Shown here: piece after piece, positions 57,687-64,000 of the stretch
Numbering within the stretch: the stretch's first letter is position 1
How the letters are laid out: every line of letters begins with the position of its first letter
Assembly (NCBI RefSeq): GCF_014190775.1
Contig: NZ_JACHVP010000004.1
Span: forward strand, 124,001-188,000
Direction: 5' to 3'
Source of the DNA: Leifsonia aquatica
Lineage (GTDB): Bacteria; Actinomycetota; Actinomycetes; Actinomycetales; Microbacteriaceae
Length of the DNA stretch: 64,000 nucleotides
Notes under the pieces: generated by a model
What the model was told of the DNA's origin: nothing
Seen by the model: the letters and a program-made list of their open reading frames with translations, nothing else
Databases searched by the model: none
Made by a program: the position numbers and the translations under genes

Positions 57687-57728
57687 GAGCGATTCGCAGG
57701 TAAAGTGATCATATCGAGTGATCGATTC
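57687..57728. promoter_or_regulatory. Repeated half-sites in the GH4/deoR divergent region
   Basis: GAGCGATTC (57687-57695) and GATCGATTC (57720-57728), 33 bp apart (three helical turns), related to the pair at 54217 and 54259. The consensus GAKCGWTTS occurs in both divergent promoters of this island. Confidence 0.45.
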
Positions 57729-57785
57729 GCTCCCTCGGTGCCGGACCGACTCTCCGCACCACCCACTCCTCGAAAGGACGGGCCC

Positions 57786-58601
57786 ATGGTCGCACCCGCC
57801 GCCGAATCACTGATCGCCCGCGTCACCTCCGGCCGGCGCGCCCAGCGGATGGTCGCCATCCTCGATCTGATCTCCGAGCGCGGCACGATCAGCCTCGCCG
57901 AGCTCTCCGAGACCCTCGACATCTCCGCGGCCACCGCGCGCCGCGACCTCTCCGACCTCGCCGATCAGAACCTCATCCTGCGCACCCACGGCGGGGCCTC
58001 CGCCCTGGAGCGCGGCCGCGAGATCCCCGTCGCCCTGCGCGACACCCGGTTCCAGGATGCGAAGCGCGCGATCGCTAAGGCGATGGTCAGGAGGCTGCCC
58101 GCCGAGCGCCACGTCGTCGCACTGAGCGGCGGCACCACCACCGCGGGTGTCGCCCGCGCGCTCGCCAACCACCGCGACATCGCGGTCGTGACCAACTCCC
58201 TCAGCATCGCGGGACTGCTCTCCGGCTATCCCGGGGTGCGCGTCGTGATGACCGGCGGCTTCCTGCGGCCGCAGTCGCTGGAGCTGGTGGGGGCACTCGC
58301 CGAGAGCACGTTCAACGCGGTCAACGTCGGCACCGCCATCCTCGGCGCCGACGGCATCAGCGCGACCAGCGGCGTGACGACGCACGACGAGACCGAGGCG
58401 CGGACCAACCGCGCGATGGTCGCGAAGGCGCAGCGCACCGTGGTCGTCGCCGACGGCTCGAAGATCGGCGGCGTCGCGCTCGCGCAGATGGCCGACATCG
58501 AGCAGGTCGAGATGCTCATCACGGACAGCTCGGCCGACCCCGACGAGCTCGAGCGGCTGCGCGCCGCGGGCGTGCAGGTCGTCCTCGCCGACGAGGAGTG
58601 A
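57786..58601 (+). CDS. DeoR-family transcriptional regulator
   Basis: 271 residues. N-terminal DeoR helix-turn-helix (RMVAILDLISERGTISLAELSETL, SAATARRDLSDLADQNLILRTHGG) and a C-terminal phosphosugar-binding sensor domain with LSGGTTTAGVAR, TNSLSIAG, LGADGIS and VVADGSKIG. DeoR repressors release DNA when a sugar phosphate binds. Divergent from GH4/aldolase and in the middle of the sugar island, so it is the likely local repressor. AAAGGACGG precedes the ATG. Confidence 0.93.
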   Translation: MVAPAAESLIARVTSGRRAQRMVAILDLISERGTISLAELSETLDISAATARRDLSDLADQNLILRTHGGASALERGREIPVALRDTRFQDAKRAIAKAMVRRLPAERHVVALSGGTTTAGVARALANHRDIAVVTNSLSIAGLLSGYPGVRVVMTGGFLRPQSLELVGALAESTFNAVNVGTAILGADGISATSGVTTHDETEARTNRAMVAKAQRTVVVADGSKIGGVALAQMADIEQVEMLITDSSADPDELERLRAAGVQVVLADEE

Positions 58602-58602
58602 C

Positions 58603-58672
58603 GCGACTGCTGCGTCGCGGTACGTCTGCGGTCGCTCGCGCCGCCGCCGATGTCCCCGGGAGCAGCAGTCGC
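58603..58672. terminator. Long-loop inverted repeat at the deoR 3' junction
   Basis: GCGACTGCTGC (58603-58613) and GCAGCAGTCGC (58662-58672), perfect 11-bp arms with a 48-nt loop, filling the gap between convergent genes. Weaker evidence than the compact palindromes. Confidence 0.4.
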
Positions 58673-58686
58673 TCCTCGGTCAGCGC

Positions 58687-59157
58687 TCAGGCGGTGGCGA
58701 GGCGGGTGTTGATCACGTCCGAGTACGAGTCGATGTAGGAGTGCACGCTCTCGTGGATGTGGAACTGCGTGTGCGCGAGCCGCGCCTCCTGCGACCGGAG
58801 CAGCGCACGGGCCGCCGCGCGACGGGAGCGCACCCGCGCGAGCGAGATCGCCGCGCCGGTGAGCACACCTGCTGCAGCGACTCCTGCAGCGATGCCGACC
58901 ACGAGCGACCACGGCTCGGTGAGCGACGCGGCCGCCGCGGCCCACAGGCCCGCGCCGATCGCGACCAGCAGCACGACATCCACCACGATCGCCGTGCGGA
59001 CGAGCGCGAACCGGCTCGTCGCGAGCAGGGCCCTCGCCTCGGCGATCTCGCGCTCCTGCTGGCGGCGGCGCTCCTTCGCCCAGTGGAGGTCGCGCTCGTG
59101 GCGGCGGTTGAGACGCTGAGCGGCGTCGTGGGCGCGGTCGTAGGCATGCGTGTGCAC
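58687..59157 (-). CDS. Small membrane protein of unknown function
   Basis: 156 residues from GTG 59157 (AGGA upstream). A basic, coiled-coil-like N-terminus (RRHERDLHWAKERRRQQEREIAEARA) is followed by two membrane segments (about 60-83 and 88-110) and a C-terminal helical region with paired Arg. The topology is probably both ends in the cytoplasm. No family recognised. It stands alone between the sugar island and another small membrane gene. Confidence 0.65.
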   Translation of the reverse strand: MHTHAYDRAHDAAQRLNRRHERDLHWAKERRRQQEREIAEARALLATSRFALVRTAIVVDVVLLVAIGAGLWAAAAASLTEPWSLVVGIAAGVAAAGVLTGAAISLARVRSRRAAARALLRSQEARLAHTQFHIHESVHSYIDSYSDVINTRLATA

Positions 59158-59511
59158 AGTGTGTCCTTCGGGTAGACGTGACTGCTGTCGGGTATCGGGT
59201 GTCGCCGGTGGTGCCGTGGTGCCTGTGGTGCCGTGGTGCCTGGTGCGTGTGCCGGGTGAAGCGGGGGCGTGCGCGGATCGGGTACCGCGCACGATGGCGG
59301 CGGGCTCGGCCGGGTTTCGGGTCCGGCGTCGCTCGCGCCAGACCGAGCATAGCTAGACGGACAGGTCTGTGGGCTGTTTGGAGGACACGAATTTGTACCC
59401 CAAATCGGGCGACACGCGTGCGGCGCATCATCCTCTGGGCTGACCTCCCCCACCGAGGGTTCGTCCCACCGGGCGACGCGGCGCGACCCGTCCGCGCGAT
59501 GGACTGGGACC
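59158..59511. other. 354-bp intergenic region with a 17-bp tandem duplication
   Basis: No credible gene. The unit GTGGTGCCGTGGTGCCT is exactly duplicated at 59208-59224 and 59225-59241, within a GTG/GCC-rich tract. An AT-richer patch at about 59365-59400 may hold promoter elements for the plus-strand gene at 59512, but no pair is convincing. Confidence 0.6.
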
Positions 59512-59943
59512 ATGAAGACAGCCACCTCTCCCGGCCAGGTCGCCCGCATCATCGCACTCGCCCTTCCGCTCGCCGCTCTCGCCGCCCTCACCGCGTCGAA
59601 CAGCGGCAGCGTCGTCGCCGTCGTGGTCGCCGTCACCGCAGCCGTCGTCACCCCGATCGCCCTGCATCTGCTGACCCGGGTCGCCACACGGCGGATCGGC
59701 TCGGCCTCCCTCCCGCGTGGCGTGTGGATCGCCGTGACCGCCGCGCTGTGGTTCGGGATCGCCGGGGCGCTCGCGATGGGCCAGCACTTCCTGAGCGTGG
59801 AGGCCGGCCCCGGCGAGCTGCTGTTCCTCCGGCTCGCGGGTGCGGCCTGGCTCGGCGCGACCGTCGCGCTGCTGCTCTCGCTGGTCTTCGCCGTGGCGAT
59901 GACCGTGCGCCTGATCGCCGGGCCGCGTCCGGCGCTCGCCTAG
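59512..59943 (+). CDS. Small membrane protein of unknown function
   Basis: 143 residues with four predicted membrane segments (about 10-28, 32-54, 69-88, 104-132) and short loops. No catalytic or binding motif is visible and no family is recognised. GTG/ATG codons slightly upstream exist but ATG 59512 gives a compact protein. It converges on the DUF302 gene across a degenerate family A palindrome. Confidence 0.65.
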   Translation: MKTATSPGQVARIIALALPLAALAALTASNSGSVVAVVVAVTAAVVTPIALHLLTRVATRRIGSASLPRGVWIAVTAALWFGIAGALAMGQHFLSVEAGPGELLFLRLAGAAWLGATVALLLSLVFAVAMTVRLIAGPRPALA

Positions 59944-59963
59944 CCGCCCTCCTTCCCCACCTC

Positions 59964-60022
59964 CCGAGGTTGCCGTCGTTGCGGTCATTCCGGCCGGTTT
60001 GACCGCCACATCGTGAACTTCG
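59964..60022. repeat. Intergenic palindrome, family A copy 4 (degenerate)
   Basis: CCGAGGTTGCCG ... TCGTGAACTTCG with the core GGTCATTCCGGCCGGTTTGACC, matching the other family A copies in order and spacing but with several mismatches. It again occupies a convergent junction (stops at 59943 and 60027). Confidence 0.65.
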
Positions 60023-60026
60023 ATGG

Positions 60027-60548
60027 TCAGAGGCGGAGGATCGAGGGACGCGGGAGACCGAGGTCCTCCAGCAGGTCGCCCAGCAGCCGGTCGAGCTCGA
60101 AGCCGGCCTGCGTGATCTTGTTGTTGCCGAAGGCCTTCAGCGCCGAGCTGGGCTGGTCGAACGCCACGACGGTGCGCGAACCGCGGGCGTGCAGCTCCAG
60201 CCGCACGGGCGTGTACAGCGTGGTGCCGGGATCGTGACGGAACATCCGCGCGGCCGTCACGTAGTCGCCGAGCAGGTACCCGGCGGCCGCCAGGTCGGCA
60301 CCGCCGACGCGCATCACCGGCGTGGGGTCGTACGTCCAGAACCGCACGAGCGCGCCGGGGCCCGAGACCTCCCGGGTCAGCTGGGCCCAGGAGGCTCCCG
60401 ACCGCAGCAGCGTGGCCAGCCGCCGCTCGTCGAGGGGCGGGACCTCCCGCTCCAGCGCGGCACGCAGCGCGACGAACGGCGTCTCCGCCTCGAGCTCGAC
60501 GCGGTTCACGGTCACGGGGACGATGCGCTCGGTCGAGGGAGTGGTCAC
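60027..60548 (-). CDS. DUF302-like protein
   Basis: 173 residues, soluble. The middle and end match the DUF302 pattern: FRHDPGTTLYTPVRLELHA, VVAFDQPSSALKAFGNNKI and a C-terminal helix LDRLLGDLLEDLGL. DUF302 is a small alpha/beta domain of unknown role. It lies just downstream of the MFS gene on the same strand, separated by a family C repeat. Confidence 0.75.
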   Translation of the reverse strand: MTTPSTERIVPVTVNRVELEAETPFVALRAALEREVPPLDERRLATLLRSGASWAQLTREVSGPGALVRFWTYDPTPVMRVGGADLAAAGYLLGDYVTAARMFRHDPGTTLYTPVRLELHARGSRTVVAFDQPSSALKAFGNNKITQAGFELDRLLGDLLEDLGLPRPSILRL

Positions 60549-60572
60549 CCCTCCATCCTCGTCCCCACCTCC

Positions 60573-60629
60573 CGAGTACGCGAAAAGTGCGCCGAGAACC
60601 GCCGAGTACGCAGAGAATTCGCGTACTCG
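60573..60629. repeat. Intergenic repeat, family C copy 1
   Basis: CGAGTACGC occurs at 60573 and 60603 (30 bp apart), and its reverse complement GCGTACTCG at 60621-60629. The outer pair extends to a 12-bp perfect inverted repeat (60573-60584 with 60618-60629). It lies 17 nt after the MFS stop on the minus strand. Same spacing as the copy at 63387. Confidence 0.8.
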
Positions 60630-60645
60630 ACGGCGTGCGGGCCGC

Positions 60646-62271
60646 CTACCGCTTCACGTTCGCGGGCTCGGGGATCTCGCCCGGGCGGTACTTCGGCAAC
60701 CGCGCGGCGGGCACGATCGCGAGCGCCGAGATGCCGGCCAGGATGAGCAGCCCGAGCTTGAGCGCGCTCAGCCGGGCGTCCTCGTTCACCGCGACCGCCG
60801 CATCCACCTGGGCCGGCGTCGCGTCCGTGCGCGAGAGCGCCTCGCGCAGGTCGTCGTTGCTGATGAAGTTGACGTTGTCGAGGTCGACCTGCGCGACGAT
60901 CGAGGGCGGCAGCTCGGAGTGGTCGGCGACGGCCTGCCCGACGTTCAGGCCCAGGATGGTGACGAGCATCGCCCCGGCAAGCGCCGTCCCGACCGCGGAG
61001 GCGAGGTTCTGCGTGGTCCCGCGCACCGAGCCGACGTCGCCCGCGAGCTTCTTCGGCGCGGCCGTGACGAGCACGTTGAAGACGAGCGTGACGAGGGCGC
61101 CCTGCCCGACGCCGAAGACGATCAGGCCCAGGATGGTCGGCAGCGTCTCCCAGTTGTTGGTCACGACGAACGCGAGCCAGGCGAGGGCGACCGTCGTGAG
61201 CAGGAAGCCGAAGACACCGATCGTGCGCGGGGCGAACCTCCCGTAGAAGCGGACGATGAGCGTCGCGACGACGAACACGGTCAGGTTGAACGGCATCATC
61301 GCGAGGGAGGTGTCGAGCGGGGTGCGCCCCTGCACGATCTGGATGTAGAGCGGCACGGAGAAGTTGAGCGCGGCCTCCAGCGCCACCACGATGAACATCG
61401 CGTAGACCGCCGCGCGCTCACGGGACGAGCCGAGCACCGACAGGCTCACGAGCGGAACCTTGCCGAGCCGGGTGCGCCGGCGCGTCCAGAAGAAGAACGC
61501 CTGCCCGAGGATCAACCCGACCACGATGAACACCGGCGCCGGGGACAGGCCCAGGATGTCGAACGGCGCGCTCTCCCGCGCCACCAGCACGCCCCAGGCG
61601 TTGAGGTTGTTGAAGCCGAGGGTGAGCAGCACGATCGCCGCGCCGATGAAGAGGGCGGCGACGACGTCGATCTTCACCGCGCGGTCGGCTCCGTCGCTGC
61701 GCAGCCGGACGCTGAAGATCAGCACGAGGACGGCGAGGATCAGCACGATGCCGAAGACCGGCCGCCAGCCGACGAACGTGCCGAGCGCGCCGCCGATAAG
61801 GAAGGCGCTCACGCCCGAGAGCGCCCGCGCCGACCCGAGCGAGCCGACCGCGGTGGCCTGCTGGGTGCCGTGGTAGTTCTCGGCGATCAGGGCGACGAGG
61901 GAGGGGACGATGATCGCCGCGGACGCCCCGGCGAGCGCCTGCGCCGCGATCGCCCAGCCGACCGTCGGCGACAGGATCATCATGAGCGCCGAGACGGCGA
62001 AGATGCCGACGACGATGCGGAAGATGAGCACCCAGCCGACCCGCTGGCCGAGCTTCGCGCCGACCATCACCAGCGCCGCGACCGAGAGGCCGTAGGTCAC
62101 GATCGCCGTGCTGACCGAGGTGGGCGGCACGCCGAAGTCCTGCACCATCCCGCCCAGCGAGACGGGCAGCGCGGCGACGTTGAACGACATCAGCACCTGC
62201 GCGAGGAAGAGCCCGACCATCGGCGCCCAGGAGGCGCGGGCGACGGGCTGCTCGGTGGTGGTCGCGGTCAT
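60646..62271 (-). CDS. MFS transporter, DHA2-like
   Basis: 541 residues, about fourteen membrane segments, with an extracytoplasmic loop of about 75 residues before the last one. GAKLGQRVGWVL stands where motif A is expected, but is weakened. AAQALAGASAAIIVPSLVALI and LGSARALSGVSAFLIGGALG match motif B/C regions of drug exporters. Substrate unknown. Its ATG overlaps the glutaminase stop (ATGA) and has AGGAG upstream. The pairing with glutaminase suggests amino-acid or acid-stress-linked transport, but a drug-exporter role is equally possible. Confidence 0.85.
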   Translation of the reverse strand: MTATTTEQPVARASWAPMVGLFLAQVLMSFNVAALPVSLGGMVQDFGVPPTSVSTAIVTYGLSVAALVMVGAKLGQRVGWVLIFRIVVGIFAVSALMMILSPTVGWAIAAQALAGASAAIIVPSLVALIAENYHGTQQATAVGSLGSARALSGVSAFLIGGALGTFVGWRPVFGIVLILAVLVLIFSVRLRSDGADRAVKIDVVAALFIGAAIVLLTLGFNNLNAWGVLVARESAPFDILGLSPAPVFIVVGLILGQAFFFWTRRRTRLGKVPLVSLSVLGSSRERAAVYAMFIVVALEAALNFSVPLYIQIVQGRTPLDTSLAMMPFNLTVFVVATLIVRFYGRFAPRTIGVFGFLLTTVALAWLAFVVTNNWETLPTILGLIVFGVGQGALVTLVFNVLVTAAPKKLAGDVGSVRGTTQNLASAVGTALAGAMLVTILGLNVGQAVADHSELPPSIVAQVDLDNVNFISNDDLREALSRTDATPAQVDAAVAVNEDARLSALKLGLLILAGISALAIVPAARLPKYRPGEIPEPANVKR

Positions 62272-63326
62272 GGTGTGCTCCTGGCGTCGAGGGGGGTGGA
62301 GGTGCGGGAGGTCGAGCCAGGCCCGGAGGGGCCGGGCTCGGGCGACGCGAACAGGTTGAGGCCGAGCGTGAGCGACAGGTACGCGGTCGCCCGCTCGCCC
62401 CGCACGCTGTTGCCGGCCGCATCGAGGGGTGGCGAGAACGTCCCGATCGCCCCCTTGCCCGGCGCGATCGCGACGATGCCGCCGGAGACGCCGGACTTCG
62501 CCGGCAGTCCGATCTGGAACAGCCACTCCCCCGACCGCTCGTAGAGGCCGTTCGCGGCGAGCACGGCGAGGGTGTCGCGGCTGACGTCGGCCGACACGAC
62601 CCGATCGCCGGTGACCGGGTTCACGCCGCCGTCGGCGAGGGTCGCGCCCATCACCGCGAGGTCGTGGGCGGTGACCAGCAGGGAGCACTGGCGCGTGTAC
62701 ACGTCGACGATCTCGCCGGGGTCGGCGTCGAGCCTCCCGTAGCTCTGCAGCAGGCGGGCGATGGCCTGGTTGCGGGAGTTCGTCTCCGACTCCGACGTGT
62801 AGACCCGCTCGTCGACCGCGAGCTCGCGCCCGGCGAACCGTGAGAGGCCGTCGTGCACCGCCCGCCATTTCTCGGCAGCGGTGTCGCCCGCCATCAGCGC
62901 CGTGGAGGCGATCGCCCCCGCGTTGACCATCGGGTTCATCGGGTGGCCGCCGTTCAGCTCCAGCGCGATCACCGAGTTGAACGGGAGGCCGGTGTTGTCC
63001 ACCCCGACCAGCTCACCGATCCGCTCGTGCCCGAACTCCTCGCACACCAGCGCGTAGACGAAGGCCTTCGAGATGGACTGGATGGAGAACGGCACGGCCG
63101 CATCGCCCACGTCGTGCAGTCCCCCGGCCGTGTCGGCGACGCAGATCCCGAACCAGTCGGGGTCCGCCTCGGCGAGCGCCGGGATGTAGTCGGCCACCGT
63201 GCCGTCGTCGGTGTCGCGGTAGCGGTCGTGGGCGGCCTGCACCAGCTGCTCCACCCGCTCCCATCCGGGGAGCGCGCCGGTGGCCGCCTCCTGGTGGATC
63301 CCGTCGGTGTCGGTCTCGAACATCAT
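62268..63326 (-). CDS. glsA: Glutaminase
   Basis: 352 residues. Serine-dependent glutaminase signature QSISK (Ser84 and Lys87), NPMVNAGAI, SESETNSRNQA, and KSGVSGGIVA near the end. It hydrolyses glutamine to glutamate and ammonia, which can buffer acid. The C-terminal 25 residues are Ser/Pro/Thr-rich and extra. Two ATGs in tandem begin the gene; the second (63323) has better spacing to GGGAGG. Operon with the MFS gene. Confidence 0.93.
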   Translation of the reverse strand: MMFETDTDGIHQEAATGALPGWERVEQLVQAAHDRYRDTDDGTVADYIPALAEADPDWFGICVADTAGGLHDVGDAAVPFSIQSISKAFVYALVCEEFGHERIGELVGVDNTGLPFNSVIALELNGGHPMNPMVNAGAIASTALMAGDTAAEKWRAVHDGLSRFAGRELAVDERVYTSESETNSRNQAIARLLQSYGRLDADPGEIVDVYTRQCSLLVTAHDLAVMGATLADGGVNPVTGDRVVSADVSRDTLAVLAANGLYERSGEWLFQIGLPAKSGVSGGIVAIAPGKGAIGTFSPPLDAAGNSVRGERATAYLSLTLGLNLFASPEPGPSGPGSTSRTSTPLDARSTP

Positions 63327-63386
63327 GCGCCTCCCGGCCCGACGCTAGTGACCCGCGGGCCTCCTCCGCCAGACCCGGCAACAGCC

Positions 63387-63443
63387 GAGTACGCAGAAAA
63401 TGGGGGCGGATCCGTCGAGTACGCGGACAATTCGCGTACTCGG
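63387..63443. repeat. Intergenic repeat, family C copy 2
   Basis: CGAGTACGC at 63387 and 63417, and GCGTACTCG at 63435-63443, with the same 30- and 18-bp offsets as the copy at 60573. It lies between the sigma-factor stop (63467) and the glutaminase start. Confidence 0.8.
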
Positions 63444-63466
63444 GCGCCTCAGGAGGCGGGGGCGGC

Positions 63467-64000
63467 TCAGGAGGCTGCGGCGGCCTTGGCCTCGAGCACG
63501 GCCCGCTCGGCGGCGTTCGCGCAGAGGGAGGCCGCGAGGCGGTACTGCCCGGCAGCCTCGGCTCCGCGCCCCATCCGCGCGAGCAGCTCGGCCCGCACCG
63601 CCGGAACGAGGTGGGAGCCCGGCAGCTCGCCGCGCCCGATCAGCTCGTCGACGACGGCGAGCCCGTCCGCCGGCCCGGTCGCCATCGCGACGGCGACGGC
63701 CCGGTTGAGGTCGACCACCGGCGACGGCGCCAGCCGCCCGAGCGCCTCGTAGAGCAGCACGATGCGGTCCCAGTCCGTCTCCGCCACGGACGGCGCGACC
63801 GCGTGGCACTCGGCGATCGCCGCCTGCAGGCCGTAGGACCCGAGCCCGCGGCCGGCCGTGGCGGACATCGCCAGCGCCGCGCGCCCGCGCCGGATCGCGG
63901 AGTGGTCCCAGCGGTGCCGGTCCTGATCCTCCAGCAGCACCGGCCGGCCCTCGGCGTCGAGTCGGGCCGGGAACCGCGCAGAGGTCAGCTCCAGCAGCGC
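63467..64000 (-). CDS. RNA polymerase sigma factor (ECF, DUF6596-type), C-terminal part (5' end outside window)
   Basis: The frame is open to the right edge, giving 177 residues of a longer protein. Visible is the helical C-terminal extension with ARLDAEGRPVLLEDQDRHRWD, GSYGLQAAIAECHA, TDWDRIVLLYEAL and VDLNRAVAVAMATG, typical of the large ECF sigma factors with a TPR-like DUF6596 region (ECF42 type). The sigma2 and sigma4 domains lie outside. Such genes usually stand next to a DGPF/YCII-domain protein gene, which would be beyond the window edge. Confidence 0.85.
   Translation of the reverse strand, partial: ALLELTSARFPARLDAEGRPVLLEDQDRHRWDHSAIRRGRAALAMSATAGRGLGSYGLQAAIAECHAVAPSVAETDWDRIVLLYEALGRLAPSPVVDLNRAVAVAMATGPADGLAVVDELIGRGELPGSHLVPAVRAELLARMGRGAEAAGQYRLAASLCANAAERAVLEAKAAAAS

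Noticed and set aside
48156-58601. Sulfoquinovose catabolism (sulfo-EMP type) as the job of the second sugar island
   Set aside because: Kinase, isomerase and aldolase would fit, but there is no GH31 sulfoquinovosidase, no sulfolactaldehyde reductase or dehydrogenase and no sulfonate exporter; GH4 and the 1-PFK-type kinase fit a hexose or hexosamine route better.
18160-63443. CRISPR array made of the dispersed palindromes
   Set aside because: The repeats are single copies at separate gene ends, with no regular spacers and no cas genes.

Overview
The window is high-GC actinobacterial chromosome, most likely from a Microbacteriaceae member close to Leifsonia. This rests on the very high GC with matching codon use, small proteins of families typical of that group (DUF7882-like, DUF6226-like), many Ala/Arg-rich proteins, and actinobacterial-type promoters that often sit directly at the start codon. 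No rRNA, tRNA, CRISPR array, transposase, integrase or phage gene was seen. Both end genes are cut by the window edges.

Layout. (1) 1-6435: tail of an exopolysaccharide or wall-polysaccharide locus, with a tyrosine-kinase/chain-length protein, low-molecular-weight protein-tyrosine phosphatase, secreted GH71 alpha-1,3-glucanase-like enzyme, small lipoprotein, polyprenyl-phosphate sugar transferase and a TagD-like cytidylyltransferase. (2) 6469-17288: housekeeping and peripheral metabolism, with an amidohydrolase and proline iminopeptidase pair, zinc metallopeptidase, a stand-alone EF-Tu domain-3-like protein, malate dehydrogenase, DUF6226 protein, acyl-CoA oxidase-like protein, hexapeptide-repeat protein, RecQ and a DHFR-like reductase. 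(3) 17288-23117: transporters, namely EamA, an amino-acid permease and a three-gene ECF vitamin-type transporter behind an iron-box-like operator. (4) 23889-27067: a c-di-GMP module, with an EAL phosphodiesterase divergent from an RsbQ-type hydrolase and PAS-GAF-GGDEF cyclase pair. (5) 27054-34202: HAD phosphatase, MarR with a DHA2 exporter, an Old Yellow Enzyme, and an amidohydrolase divergent from a TetR regulator. (6) 34317-42237: an alpha-galactoside operon (ABC transporter, GH36, DUF4832) divergent from a ROK repressor. (7) 42242-48092: a membrane HExxH protein divergent from alanine racemase, a D-Ala-D-X ligase and an acyltransferase-CapA fusion. (8) 48156-58601: a second sugar island (ABC transporter, two PfkB kinases, SIS isomerase, amidohydrolase, class II aldolase, GH4, DeoR) that fits amino-sugar or tagatose-type catabolism. 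(9) 58687-64000: small membrane proteins, DUF302 protein, MFS, glutaminase and the end of an ECF sigma factor.

How the parts work together. Sections 6 and 8 each hold import, hydrolysis and a local repressor. Section 8 adds phosphorylation, isomerisation and aldol cleavage to triose phosphates. Section 7 has the parts of a VanT/VanC-like D-amino-acid ligation pathway arranged in an unfamiliar way, and is the best candidate here for an undescribed system. Section 4 couples a small-ligand hydrolase sensor to making and breaking c-di-GMP.

Two genome-wide habits are visible. Three families of intergenic palindromes recur at gene ends, mostly at convergent junctions. Many start codons lie 6-7 nt after a -10-like hexamer, which suggests leaderless mRNAs. 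All product names come from motif recognition by eye; no database search was possible.
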